DNA of 64,000 nucleotides from Gorsachius magnificus (Eukaryota > Chordata > Aves > Pelecaniformes > Ardeidae), in assembly GCA_034008185.1 (NCBI GenBank), contig CM067086.1, positions 29,037,007-29,101,006 on the forward strand, in the 5' to 3' direction. Position numbers and translations under genes: made by a program. This document shows positions 30,100 through 43,500 of the stretch, piece by piece. Each line of letters begins with the position of its first letter. Position 1 is the stretch's first letter. The notes under the pieces are model-generated. The model had not been told where the DNA came from. It did not search any database and saw only the letters and a list, made by a program, of their open reading frames with translations.

Positions 30100-32300
30100 A
30101 GGTCTTTTCATGCTAATGCCAATATATTCTATTCAGACAGCACGATACCTTGGGCAAGGATTTTAGCTTTCTGCTTCAAGCACTCACAACTAATTAATTG
30201 ATACAAGTACTACAAGTAGCTTAAAACTGTAACTGTATGTCACGATAAACTCCCGAGCAGGGTATATTGCAGTGTGACAAATCCAGGCAGAACCTTAGAA
30301 GAGCCATGGGCATATGGAAGCAGCAGTTTTAATAATGGTAATGACATTGTTAACAGCAAATACAATCTGCATTCATGGGACATAAACCAGTTCCTGAAGG
30401 TAAAAGAGTGATTTGCAGGAGGCGAGAATTAAGCATCCAAGCACAGAACACAATCAGGTTAAGACTGGAAAGCCAAACTGCTCTCAGTGCCTGAGATAAA
30501 ACTACGAGACATTGCTTCAGTTTGTTCCTGGCTGATTCCCAGCAGCCAGCACTGTCAGAAGATACATGGTCAAAATAAGTCTGGTAATTTTATCTTTGGG
30601 CACACTGTCCCCTTCTCGCCACTGCGGCTCAAGGGAAGCGCTCCCGCTGCTGTACGGCACAGCGTGTGTCTCCGCTTGGCCTCTTTGGGCTTTCTGCTGG
30701 GAAAGCTTCTCCGGGATAAACAATGATGTCGAAATGTCTCACATGCATCCCGGCTTAGGAGCCGCACTTACAACAGTTACTGTTATTAGAGTCCTATTGA
30801 GCAAGGGCAGCTGATGCCTGGTGGAAAGCGGTGGCCTGAGCTGCCGCCTCGCTGCACCGACCGCACAGTGCCAGGACCTAAGCGTGCAGGTGGGGACACA
30901 GGGCTCGAAATGTAGGCGCACGGGGGTGAGGAAAGCAGCACTGTGCGGTGGCAGATGGAGTCCTCATCTGGGATCACACGGCACATGAGGCTTCTGCTTT
31001 GGGAAGTCAGACCTGGTAAAAGCTCAGGGACCGGGCGGTCCGGCTGCTGAGATCAGCAGGCCACTACATCTCACCTGTTAGGAAAATCATTGAGACCTAC
31101 ACTGCAATATAAAATGCTTTAAGGCATTGTCCCTATAATTAATAGCGAGTCCCAGCTTACCTGTGGGTGTGGATGCCTGGAAAACCAAACCCCGCTCATT
31201 CTCCAATTACCGTTTGCAATAACACAATAAATGCTTATCATAATGACAGGCTTCCATCTCATGAGCTGCTTTTTCAAGCCCTCCCCCTCCCATCCCTCTG
31301 GCAAATGGCAAAAGAGACATTTTAACCTCTTTATACAGTGGCACATGTAACCCCTCTGAAACAATTGCAGGAGCTACCTCTGTTATAGCTTAGCGAAAGT
31401 AATTTTGCAAATGTGACCTTAGTAAAGTCGTGCTTTCTAACCACCCAAATTACAGTCCACCCAGATCTGATGATCGTTTCCGTATTATTTTTTTATTGTT
31501 GAAAATGATTTACAGTGGCGCAGCATAAAGTGCACTGATACATTGGCAGGGGCAGAAAGACAAGCTTACGCTCACTAATTTAATCCCATGGCATTTTGCA
31601 TTTCTAATGTGTGAATCACTTTTGAAAGGTTGAATGTCTTCCCTGTAAGGATCTGGCAAACCCTGAAAAGCTCATTTAGTGGGAAATAACCACTCTCTCA
31701 TTTGCTTTCTTCCTGGGAGTGACATTCAGGTGGCTGCCAAGGGATTTCTTTTTTTGTTGGATTGTAGAGTGAGGTTACTGCTTACAGTCAGTAGCTGTGA
31801 CTTTGCAGAGTGCCATTCAGAGCACTACCAAAAAAAAAAATTCTGTTAGGCTGAAGCTGCCCTAGCTGCACAGCCGATTCAATGGGTCCTTTACGTCAGC
31901 ACCTCGAGGCAAAAATAGAGCATGAAAACATCATAAGATGAGACAAAGCATTAAGTGCAATTACCTTCCATCTGTGGAGACTGGGATCGGGTTGCAGTTA
32001 TTCTTAGGCTGATCTCATCTAAGACCACAGTAATGCGATTTGGCGTGACTGACAGTCCCTGGGAGCGAGGTACGCGCCCAGCAGCGTCTGATTCCCCTCA
32101 TTTGTCAGTAGCAAGCCTAAACAATGTAGAGCCCAAAGCCTTTCATGGGCCTGCAGCTCTGGCCACCTGGATTGTCACAGCTCAATTTCTGAAAACAGTG
32201 ACAACTATTTTCTGCAAATTGCTTCCGTTGTGATTAGATGATCATTCCCTTCTCTCAGTGCATATTTTTGACTTGCCGTCTAGTTTCCAACCCAACAAAA
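30100..32300. promoter_or_regulatory. Candidate non-coding regulatory block
   Basis: Repeat-free sequence with many homeodomain-type cores (TAATTA at about 30193, ATAATTAAT at about 31135, CAATTA at several places), E-boxes and scattered retained CpG dinucleotides, set in otherwise AT-rich spacer. This texture resembles vertebrate conserved non-coding elements, but conservation cannot be judged from one sequence. Confidence 0.25.
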
Positions 32301-32929
32301 TGTTGTGAAAGGAATGAGACCATTTTATCCAGGAAAAATCCCTGCAGGCCACATTCTTACTTCACAGTAAAAAAAATTTTTAAAGACTTCTGTCGTCCTC
32401 CCCCCATCCCCCCCCCAGTTTTGGTTCTCCACCATTCTATCAGGCTCGGTAACTTCTTTAACTGGGGTCAGCAGCCTAGTGTGGGGCCTCAGCTTCACAC
32501 TCTGGTCCCTCAGTCTTTGCCGCTGAGCAGGAACTAGGAATACAGTCTCACTGCTGGGAGGGCGAGTTTGGAACACGAGCGTCTCCTCGCACAAGCACAC
32601 ACTTGTGCAGGCATGTGTGGGTGTGGTTGTGCACTTGTCTGTCCATCAAGAAAGTTCTGTCTAGTCCCCTGTAGGAAAAGATTCCGTTCAGCATACCAGT
32701 CCACACAATTCAGCAATTTCACAGCATTGCTGCCCAAGTGTTCATTCTGATTTGTTCCAATTCTCTGCTCCGGATGCCACGGTCAGTACGAGCAAGCACT
32801 GCGAATAAAGCAAACTGCGTAATGGGCTATGCCAGGAGTGTAACCTCCTTCAGCCAGGAGTGATGAGGACATTACATGTAATAGGGTGAACAGTTTGGGG
32901 ATGCCCCGTTCAAGGGGGCAGCAGAGAGG

Positions 32930-33370
32930 CTGAGGTGGGCTTGATGGAGGGCTACCAAGATGACTGGGGGTTTGAGGGCACACTGCCTACAGAGGCTGGT
33001 AGAGCTGCACTTGCTTAGCCTGGCAAAAGTCAAGGCAGTACAACATCACCTTCAACTGCTGAAGTGCAGGTACAAAGCCGGTGGGTCCATGCTCTTCTTG
33101 GTAATGTTACGTGGCGTAGCAGGGGACAACAGGCACAAGTCCTGGCTTGGAAGGTGCATATGAAATTTCAAGAAAAAATTCCCTCAGAGTAGAGCAGCAC
33201 TAAACAGGACACCCAGACAGACTGTGAAATTGCCATCCTCGGCAGGTTTTTAAGGCTTGTCTAGACAAAACCATACCTCATCTGATCTAGTGTTGGCGAT
33301 TATTTGGCTTTGAGTAAGACACTGAATTACAGACCTCCAGAGGTCCCATCCCACCAACACTTCTGTGTTT
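32930..33370 (+). mobile_element. Old, diverged CR1 fragment
   Basis: The order GGAGGGCTACCAAGATGA, GGCTGGTAGAGCTGCACTTG, CTTAGCCTGGCAAAAGTCAA, later AAATTTCAAGAAAAAATTCC, and finally CAGACCTCCAGAGGTCCC follows the CR1 ORF2 3' region and tail. Many substitutions and no intact frame mark it as ancient. Reads on the + strand; the left boundary may extend to about 32860. Confidence 0.65.
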
Positions 33371-34304
33371 AGCCCAAGGAGCGGTATCTTTTCAAAGTAA
33401 GCATTGTACTCCTTGCTAAAAAGAACGGGCTCCTACCGATGTGGTCACCTGTCTTTATGATGCTGCTGCCACGTCATGCTGGGACCTTGCTGTGTGCTCT
33501 GTGGAGATAAAAATTTGGTAATTTGTGTGCACTTGACACCCTGCTCAGCTGTAGGAATTTAAGCGGAGTGAAAAAGGCCAATGATGTAATAAGAAAAAGA
33601 TGAGACTTCATACAGATAATGTACTGTTAGACATGTTTTTTTCCTTTACCCACATTTTCCCAAAAGACTATCTTACATAATTCCTACTCAACCCAGCTTC
33701 CCAATGGGCTGGTTAATCAACCTAGGTTTTGGTCTTTCTGAGAGCAGTGACCTGGGGACTAGACCTCCTCCCTGCTATCCTGCTTTTCCTCTCCTTTTTC
33801 ACTGGAAGACTGATTGTTCACGTGTTATTGTAGTTTCAGATTCCATTAAAAATTAGTAACTCTGCAGGACTTTTTTTCCTGGCAACCTCATCCAGAAAGA
33901 ATTGGCAAATAGTTAGGGATTTGTTGGTTAATGTGTTGTAAAAATGACAGACTGTGGTGACTACAAAACACTGCAGGACTTACATAACAAATGTCCCCTT
34001 TGAGACTTCTCTTTCGGTGGTGTACAGACCGTCCAACCCTCTGAAATCTTCTCTGTTGATACCTGCAAAGCTACTTGCAGGTGGCTCCTGTTCACTCACA
34101 GCTTGCACCTTGAGCTCTGCTTGGTGCTCCCCATTTCTGTCTCGCAGAGTCACTTTGCTTGAGCTGTCTGGTTTAAAGGTCCCTCTGCTCTTCCATTAGG
34201 TAACCTGGAGTGATATCACTTAGGTGGTATGATGAATGACAGTCTTATACACAAAAGTATATCAGATGCAGACCTGTTTAATTATATTTAATGGCTTTAC
34301 TAGA

Positions 34305-34310
34305 TTTAAT
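34305..34310 (-). terminator. Candidate SPTBN5 polyadenylation signal
   Basis: ATTAAA on the - strand, about 115 bases after the stop codon. Further ATTAAA copies lie at 34287-34292 and 34277-34282. This is the second commonest vertebrate signal; the choice between copies is not settled. Confidence 0.35.
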
Positions 34311-34424
34311 ACATAATTAAAATAAGTTCCAAGGGTAGTGATTAACTTAAAAGATATCGATACATTTCCAGAGGGCTGGATTAAGATATAGTGGTGAAGG
34401 GGCTGGTATTTGTTGAGGCAAATG

Positions 34425-34599
34425 TCATTTTTCTCTTCCTGCTTCTAGTAGAGATGGAAGCAGTTTTGTTTTACTACCGCTTCTTTCTAGGCTCAGGGTG
34501 GTGGTAGAGGCTCGTGTCACTGCAGTCCCATCCTCCATAAAATCCCTGGAAAATTCCGCAGAGTCTTGCTCTGGTTTGATTTTGAAGGAAGGTGTTCTC
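34425..34599 (-). CDS. SPTBN5: SPTBN5 terminal coding exon
   Basis: RTPSFKIKPEQDSAEFSRDF, ASTTTLSLERSGSKTKLLPS and LLEAGREK, then TGA at 34427-34425. Acceptor TTGTTGATAG. Ser/Thr-rich and basic, as beta-spectrin tails usually are, but not an alignable sequence. Confidence 0.78.
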
Positions 34600-37500
34600 C
34601 TATCAACAACATGCATCACCAGAAAATCAGGTACAATCTAGAGGAGTTTAAGTAACTGTGTATACGTAAGAACTTGTTAGGCATCTAGCTCAGCAGCAAA
34701 AATCCACTAGGTAGAGGGACTAGGATTTCACATCATAGTCTGTAGGATTTTTCAGACTGCAAGTGCAACAGAAATTGATTTACACTACAGGCCAAATTTC
34801 CTAATGTGCCTGTGTTTGGATTCTTAAAACAGCCTTTGAGGAAAGTGTTTGAACAGTGTAACTTTAGACAACTGATTTGGCTCCTTAAATTAAGAGGCTG
34901 GGTTCCTTTCAGACCCTGCTGGAGAGAATCTTCAGAGGAAAACCCTATTCCTATTGTAGACTCCTGCTCCGATTCCCTCACCTGTTGGAACAAGTCTCTC
35001 TCTATTGAGTGTACAGGCAACCCAGCCTTCAGGTCAGATACTTTATTTCAATAACTTTGGTGCCTACAACAGGTAATACAAGAATTCCTCTGGATATCCC
35101 CATTTTAAGTCATCGATCACAGACAGGATACACATGCCTGACTATAGTGAGGCCCATTTTTAAAAACTGGCTGTAGCACACTACGAATTACACAAATCAG
35201 TTGAAGCAGGGTCATACTCAAGCATAATGTATTTTACTGGATTAGTGACAGAGTAGCAGGACTTTTTGACATGAGGGCAATCTCCCTTTGTAGGTGGCTT
35301 CACTGTCAGCGGTGATGACAGTTCAGCCTTGCGGCACAGAGTGCCTACCTCAGGAGTGAGCTTTTGCTGGTTGGTCTTTCAGCAGAGTCTCTGTCTGGGA
35401 TGTCCCACAGTCTTGTCTGGGAGGTCTCTGTGTTTGGAGCAAAAGGCTGCAGCATCACTGTGGAATGTGATCTGTTACTGTGTCCTGCAGAGTCAAAGAA
35501 CACAAATGAAAGCCTTCTGAAGTCGTGTTAGAGGCAAGAGTTTGCCATTTCTAGGCCCATAATAATTTTCTCCAAACATCATTGTTAAAATTGTGCTCTG
35601 GCTTCCTTTCCAGTAAGCTACCACCTAGTGAGGTGTCCAGAAAGAGATCTAGATCCAGAAGAAAAGCTATTGACCAAGACCCAAAGCAATTCCTTAATAA
35701 AAGGATGAATACAGCCCTTGGGCAAGGCCCCTTCCTGGGGACAACCTGATGTACCACTGAAAGGCAGCTTTTCAAGCCACCCTGGGCACTCTCCTGCCAG
35801 GTCATTACATCACAAGGTGGCAGGTGACGTGTGTACTGCTGTCCAACAGAGGCAACAGGACAGCTGAGAATGCCCCAGACTAAAGACACTTTCTCATTCT
35901 TTTATCTTTCTCTCACCATCACTTGCTAAAAACACCGTTAGCTCTTGAAGGAAGTGAGAATGTACCTATATTATTCTGTAGTGATTGCAGCCAGTCCTCC
36001 ATCAGTGACTGAGAAGGTGCTGCGAAGAAATATTCTGCCCCATCTTTCAGCCTGTAAATAAGGATAGGAGAAGGTGAATTCTAGTTAGCCTTGCCTTATA
36101 CCTGCTGTCCTTACTAGTGGGGCAAGCACTGTAAGGCATTTCAGTTATGCCTCCTAACAACATACAGTCTTAGGTGACTGTAAGCAAATACAACCAAACA
36201 GGTAGCTGTGTAGGTTTTTATTAGTGTACTTCTCCGCAAGACTTACCGCAACATGAAAGTGTTCTCTTTCCTTGTGTAATTCACCAGCCTCTCACATTTG
36301 GCGCCAGGAATGCTGAGGGACAGGAGCACGGGTACGTTCTGAAGGAGGATGAAATCACAACAAAATGTCTTCTGTGTCTTTTCTTTTAGGATTCAATTCC
36401 ATACCAGCCTGCAGGCTGACTACACACCCATACTACCCTTTTCTGCTTTATAACTAGGATCGCTGAATAGGAAGAACCACAGAGGAACCATGGACTATTA
36501 CATTATATTGTGAAGGCACTTCTTGTATAAGATACTTCTTTTAAAGGAAATGTTTGAAAAATTCTGAAAGCTTGTTATTCTGTCTTATAGTTGGATTCAG
36601 TTGCATAATTGTTGAATTTTCACTCAGCTGACATTTGAAAGAGACAACTGATTACCCCAGCCCCAAAGCAAAGTAAATATAACTCTGTTTTCTCTTAAAT
36701 GCATTTTTAGATAGGTAAACACAGGGATTACTAGAAAGATTCAAAACCCAAATTACCTTAGATGCTTCTTTTTCATCATTGTAGAAATCAAGCTTTAATC
36801 CATCAAGTTTTACATAGAAGGACTTCCAAGACCTTGAGCCTGGCTACATGAATGGAAATGGCAATAAAATCCAATTATTAGCTATATATTTCATTGGAGC
36901 AGTGAAATCTTTCATGTGCAACTTCCACAGTAAGCCAGGAGCTGCCCAGATTATGATCACAGAAGCTCTCTTAGTCATGATTATCTTCTAGAAAAACAGA
37001 ACCTGCTGTAGTTTCTGCTGTGGGTGATTCACAAAGGGTCTTTTTGTGAGTCGTGACTGAACAAATAATATAACATGGTGCAAGCAAGCTCTACACCATG
37101 TTGTGGCCAGCAAGATCTTTGAGAGAAGGTAGGTAATTGAAGTTATGTCTATTTTTGACCACTAAAAGCTCCACTTTTTTCCCAGCTGGAATGCTGGCCC
37201 TTGCCTGCTGGTCACAGTCTAGTTTTGTTATGTGTGTGGTTTCAATCTAATGTGGCTGCTGCATTCTTCTTCATTTCCTAAACTAACCCCAGTGGAACGC
37301 TACTAACACTGTGCAAAAGCAGCTGCTATTTCCTACCACAACTACGTACCAGTGAAAGGTTAGCCTAGTGCCACGAGACCCTTCTGGATGAAGGATCCTA
37401 TTACTCGCACATATTCTCATTTTGTTATGCCAATGAACCAAGTTGACAATTTGGTCATTCAGAGAAAAGGCAGGAAAAAGTCCTGAGGAAGATAAGTCAC

Positions 37501-40500
37501 CATTCTAATTGTTTGGCAAGATGGAAGTTCAGTATCACAGCAGACTAAATTCAGTGTACCCAGAAGAGAGGAAAAACTAAATTTCTTTTCCAGAAGATGA
37601 AGTCCATACCAGACTCAATTTATATTAGAGGTCTTTCGAGTTAAATGTTTCAGAGGAAATATTCTATGGAACAAACAATCCAAGACAACTTGTTTAGATG
37701 CGACAACTCAGCAAACACCCAGATGTTTACAGACTGGTTGTGAATATTAGAAAACTTCCTGCCTTGTTATTAGCCTACTGTCCTGAAGTGATATCCTCTC
37801 CCAGGATGAGAATTTAGATTTCAGTTTCATTCAGCCCTGAATTAAACAAACCATTTTTTTAAAGATAAATGGAAACTTTAATTCTCTTCTAGTACAGTTA
37901 GAAATTATAATCATTGGGAGCATGGGAATAAGGGCTTCCTCTTCTAAGAAACCATCACATGCTGATACAAGCTTGTATTTTAATTTTTTTTTCCAATTCA
38001 GTGCATATATTGAACCCTGTATTTATAATTAGGGGAACATAATTAACATGTTCATACAGCCTAGGCTCCGGTTCAAAAGTCCATTAAAAGTAGACAGACT
38101 CTGTTTTGCCTGATTCCCATGACAGGCAAAAATTCCACTGTCTCTTTCTCTTAAGGACTTGATCAAGTACTGCCAAAGTCAGTGGACACTTCTTCATGAG
38201 TTTTAGTGGTAACTGAATTAAACCCACAGTCCTCAGCTCCTTTTCAACAAGAGTTTATCCTGAAGAAGTCAGACAAGATCTGGACTGTAACTCAAGGAAA
38301 GATGAATTAACCCAGAGTGATAGCATTTGTTTCTTACCTGTTGTCTTCCTGGAAGGACCTGGTCTCTCTTTTCCAGGAATCCCTCCATGTGCTGGAGACT
38401 TGCAGAAACCTGAGACACACAAGAACATTGCTGTTTAACTTTAAAATGGCCCTTAAATTTATGTTGTGATTTCTGAAGGTCTTTCTAAATAAATTCCACA
38501 CTGAGAAACTGATCTCTACTGCCTCTAGCCTTTACATTCAACAGCACAGCTTGAAATCCTCTCTAGGTTGCAGTCACATCTCTGATATGCTATCTAAATG
38601 AAGATAATTCAGGTCCTTCTAGAATAATTTGCTCATGTAATTTGCTCTATCACGGTGTATTAATTAATTAATATTATTTTTCTATTAGAAGAAACAATTT
38701 ACAACATACCAGCCCTGCAATAATAGAGTGACAACAATGTACAGTGTTGTACTGGCACACTTGAGTATGTGACAAACGCATTCCTCTCAAAGTGTAAGAG
38801 GGGAAGGGAACAACTTTTATCTGTCTATGAGTTAACAGTGCATTTCCTGCCAGGAGTTCCTGGTTCTAGTCTTGGACCAGTCAGCTCTTTGGCAAGGGTG
38901 CCACTCAGTCCTGCCTCTCCCTGACTCCTAAACTCAGTGGACACTAAGCACCATGACCTCACATGGAGGGTATGGGTGAATCAGCAGTCTTATCTCTCTG
39001 AAACAGCATCTCCTGGCTCTTGTTAAGTGCTCTGCTGAGTATTCAGCAACATGCATAACCTCTAGTTTGGAAAAGAAAACAGAAACCAATACAGTTCTCA
39101 AGACCTAGGCTATGAAGCTGAGCACATAAAAAAATGCTTTTTAAACTACACCTGGCTGCTTAAGTCAAGAATATTTCTGGAAAGTGTATCAAGGCACATA
39201 AAACACCTCTTGCTGTTTGGATCCATATGTGTGTATCCACTGAAATGCCCACTGTACAGTGCTCTTTGTGATTTTCATACGGAACTTCCTGTATTTCCTT
39301 ACTTTAGCTAACGCAGGATAGCAGTTTTGTGAGGAGAGAGCCAGGAATCCCTGGGACTTACCACAGATGTATTCTCTAATCTCTCCCAAGAGGAGTTAGA
39401 CAGTGGTACGCTTGGTGATTTATTTAGTGACCTTTGGCCAGGCTCCGGTGGAGTTGCCATTAGTTTTGTCTGTAGGTTGGAGAAAGAGTAGCCTCCAGCA
39501 CTTTTTTCCTGAGGTGATAAAAGGCCTGTTGCTGACAAACTGCTGCTGTGTTGCTGGCTTATGGGAGTAGGAGATAAAGGAGAGCTTAAAGGACTGTGAC
39601 TTTCTGAAGATGTAGCTCGTGGACCCACCATCTTTGGTGTAGGTGGAGTGGTCTCACTGAGCCTCCTGTCAGCTTTCATTTCTCTTTTGTTATTGCTCAG
39701 TACTTCTGGGGCTCCCCCAGCAATGAATTGTTGGAATGTCGATGGAGACTTTTCCACAGGGGATAAAATAGTTTCAAGTGGGACCCTCCAGGGCAGGCTG
39801 GGTAAAGGCACAGATGGCAGTGGCGCTGTGCTCTTTGTCACTTTTGGTGGTGTATTCCTTTTGTAAGATGTTTTTCTTCTCAGAGAGGGAACCCGTACAA
39901 CTTTGCCTTTATCCTTCTGCTCGCTCTCTTCTGTGTCCACTTGTTTCAGGAGATTGGTCTCCCTCTGTAGGACACAAGTATTAAATTTTTAAAAATTACC
40001 TTCATTGCACTCATGGGTGCCTAACTTACCTAAGATTATTTTTTTGTTTTAAGCAGGAATAGTTTTTCAAATATACTCTCTCTTGGCATTGAACTTTAAG
40101 GCCTGTACCTCCACTGGCATTCTTAGAGTTAGAACTGAACTTAATTGCTATGTGCTGAGCATTATTTTGTTGCCCAAACCATGAATACTGATGGCAGTTA
40201 ATTTCAAGTACAGTGAATCCTGCCCTTTCTAAATTCTCTAGAGGCTGGGTGTCTAATAAGCTCTAGAGAAACTATGCTTCTCTTCTGTGGCACTGCTTCT
40301 TTAAGTTTGCTGTAGGAACAGTGAGTATCCAGGGGTGTTCTCATGAAAAACTTTAGAGTGAAGGACCTTTGTCCCTTCATTAAGCCAATTTGCAAGTCAC
40401 TGAACAAAAGGCAGACTCAGCTAAGCTGATTTGTAGCCTTATGCCAAACACAAAAGCTATGTTTTGTTGGTTATTTCAGGAAAGTCATTTAAAAAATCCC

Positions 40501-43500
40501 ATTGAAAAAGGATCCGGGAGGCTGACTGAATATTTTTGGTACCTAATACAACCTGATGCCAGAAGGAAAAAGGCCTGTCTCTGCCTTGGTCTCCCTTTAT
40601 TTTCAGCCCCTTGCTATCTGCCAGCACTGTCAGGTGAGCTGCAGTTCCCTACTGAAATCCTGAATGAATCAAAATCTCTCCATCCATGTAGCCAGGGATC
40701 ACCCTGTTTCTCACACAGCAATGTGCACTACACACCCTTTTTTCTGCTCCTGGCAGAAGAAAGCTTCCGCTTCTCCCCTAGACCTTTTGCAACCTAGTTG
40801 GACTCTTAATCCACATGCAGGTCTTGTTGTCAGCTGCTCTATCTGCAATATCTCAGCTTTGGTCACTCATTTGCTCCATCTCAGCACAGGAACTCATTCT
40901 TAATGGAGCGACTGAGCTCCAAACGTTCAAGGACCCACATTACACTGTCTCATACACAGCTCATCAACCTTCTACTTCTCACCTTAGTTTTCCTGCTGAG
41001 CTGAGCAAATTTCTCCTCCTGAGCTGCAAGCATCTTCTCAAAATCATGGTGTTTCTTCAGTAATTCCTCTACTTCAGACACTGAATCCTGGATGGAAAAA
41101 TTATCAGATAGAGAAGTCCAAAATCAAGTCCATTGGAAGAGATTATGCCTAAGATTTTCAGATTTACCCATTCTATTTAGCCAGATGACGATTCTGAAAT
41201 TTTTGTAATTGAATGTCTAAACACCTGGTACTGTGTGAAAAAAAATCTTAATTTACACTTAAAAAAAAAATGCCTGTAGCTTGCAGTCTGATTGCTGTAC
41301 ATGAAAAAAAAGAGCTCAAATAGCAACCTTCATTTTTTTCTGGGAAGCCATGTGGTGCCATGGTTTTCAACTGTAACTGTTTACATACAGATTAAGTATT
41401 TAGATTCCAGCTTGTGCTAGACACAGAGTTTATTCCTGCCCTACAACACATGCATCTTGAACCTCTGTCTTGCTCTCTGCTTAGTTTTCAATACCTGACA
41501 TTGTTTTCCCATCTTGTAAATCACCAGAAGACAGTCAACAATGGGAAAAAAAGAGAAATATATGGATGCTGGTGTTTAAACAGGAATTTAAAAGCTAGCT
41601 ATCAAGCCATCCGTGCAAAATGCATGTGCATTCTACCACCCAACACAAGGTGGGGAAAAAACCTTTTTCCTTTTGGAATAGGCTCTCGGCATGACAGGGA
41701 AGGTTGAACCCTCTGCAAGTTATCTTATTATGTGAAAAAATGGTCTGGAATTCTCCTCAGTCTTCTACCACCCCCCTGGAAGCCACCATCTCCTGGAGCT
41801 CATCACTGTATAAAATACAGAAGTAAGCCCAAGACTGTTGCTGCAAGAGGACAGAGCTACTGCCCTTTGTAATTTCAAGGGAGCATGACTATTTAGATTG
41901 TGATTAACTTCAGACCCGAGCTGACACATGCTCCAAGCACTCTGTATATCCAAAGAGCATTTCAATAGTGTTGCATTATCATTACTCACCCCATAGCTAG
42001 GATCTGAAAGAAAGCTCTCCTTGGCAGCCAGCCATGCTTCTGCTTGTTCTAGCTCTCTGCGGAGCAATTGAATCTCCCAGTTTTCTTCATATAACTCTTT
42101 CCTCATGTCCCAGCTCTCCTTTACCTTCTTCATCAGCTCTGACAGCTCTAACAGTTTTTCTTCAATCTAGAAAAATAACATTTGCAATGCCAGGAAGTGA
42201 AAAATCCAATCAGACTTTCCTGTGACAGACAACTAGCAGGTAATCTGCCCTCATGATCCAGAAGATGACCTCTAGATAACTTTGTGGTGTTAACATAGTT
42301 TAGAAAGGGTGTCTGAGCCCCCATTTTTCTTCCTTGAATTCATTTAGCCTGCATGTTGCATAGCTATATATTATAATTGTATGCATATTCCACATACCGT
42401 GTGACCAATATTCTGCTATATGCTTTCCCATGATGAAACTTTATACCCAGGCAATTTGTATTCTAGAACTAGTGAGAATCAGAAGATTCAACATCCATTT
42501 ATGACAAAGCAACAATGTAGAGCCTTAAACTGTGGAAAGTTCTCCAATTCTTTCTACAATAGAAGTAATCTTGCATAAATTCTGAAGATGTTTTTAATGG
42601 TGTGATCTCTGGATCTACTGACAGTATCAAGATAAGCTTGGGACCACTGTGACGGTCAAAATCCAAAGGTACATAGATAACAGGATCACAGAAATTTTAA
42701 CATTCTTGCCCCTTTGGCTCTATAACATTTCTGAAGAATGACATATCTTCTGGTGTATTCAGGAACATCACTCCATCCTATAGTTGATCGCAGGGTGATG
42801 TATTTTATCCTAGGTCTTGTGTAGTTAAATGCTAAAATCTCATTTATGTGGCACATCTTTTCTGTGGAATAGCAATACCTCCTTGGCCCCCCCAGCCATA
42901 ATCAATCCAGTGACTGTTCTTTTATGGTCAGCTTCAAAATCAGTTTTTAGAGAAGCAAGAACTTTAAAAGGTGTTTTCTTTTTCTACATCGCATGAAGTC
43001 TGCAGCTTTTAATAGCAGAGAACCTGATTGTTCTGTTTAGTTACTCTGTTTTGAAAGAGAGACAAAGCTGCAGCCCCTGCCTATTTAATGTCTTCTTTGT
43101 TCACTCTTGTTTGTAAAATATTTAAACTCATCAACACACCTCCACAGACATGAAGTGTCCATTCTTCATCAGGTCACCTCCTGCCTGCTGCATTTCTTCA
43201 TATTTTAGCCACTGCTTCTCTATCTCACGCTTGTATTCCTCATGACGCTTGATAAGCAGTTCAGCTCCCAGGACGTCATTTGCCAGTTCCTCAGATATCA
43301 CTAGTGCATGCATCTCGTTGGCCCAGGCCCTACAGAACAGAGTCCACAGGGTAAAAACACAAGGAATCTCAGTCTGTTGGATACTCAGGAATGCACACAT
43401 CCCGTGGCTGTGGACACATGTATACAGACTTGTATTTGCTTATGAAAGATATGAGTATACAAATACATTGATGAAGGTTCACTCATGCACCTATGGATTT

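Larger units (their letters stand above)
23974..34424. other. Intergenic region between convergent genes
   Basis: About 10.4 kb between the two stop codons, including both 3' UTRs. I see simple repeats, a mildly GC- and CpG-richer patch near 25.84-26.35 kb, an old CR1 piece near 33 kb, and a non-repetitive block near 30.1-32.3 kb. Open frames are all under 160 codons, overlap each other in several frames and show no family signature, so no gene is called. A lncRNA cannot be excluded by eye. Confidence 0.7.

Noticed and set aside
34500..34599. Direct joining of the PH exon (ends 35966, phase 1) to the last exon
   Set aside because: It would read out of the good frame and stop after 27 codons. 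The intermediate exon at 35349-35484 fits both phases and is open.
35551..35889. 112-codon - strand frame between the last SPTBN5 exons
   Set aside because: No spectrin, PH or other family features, and including it would break the splice phases.
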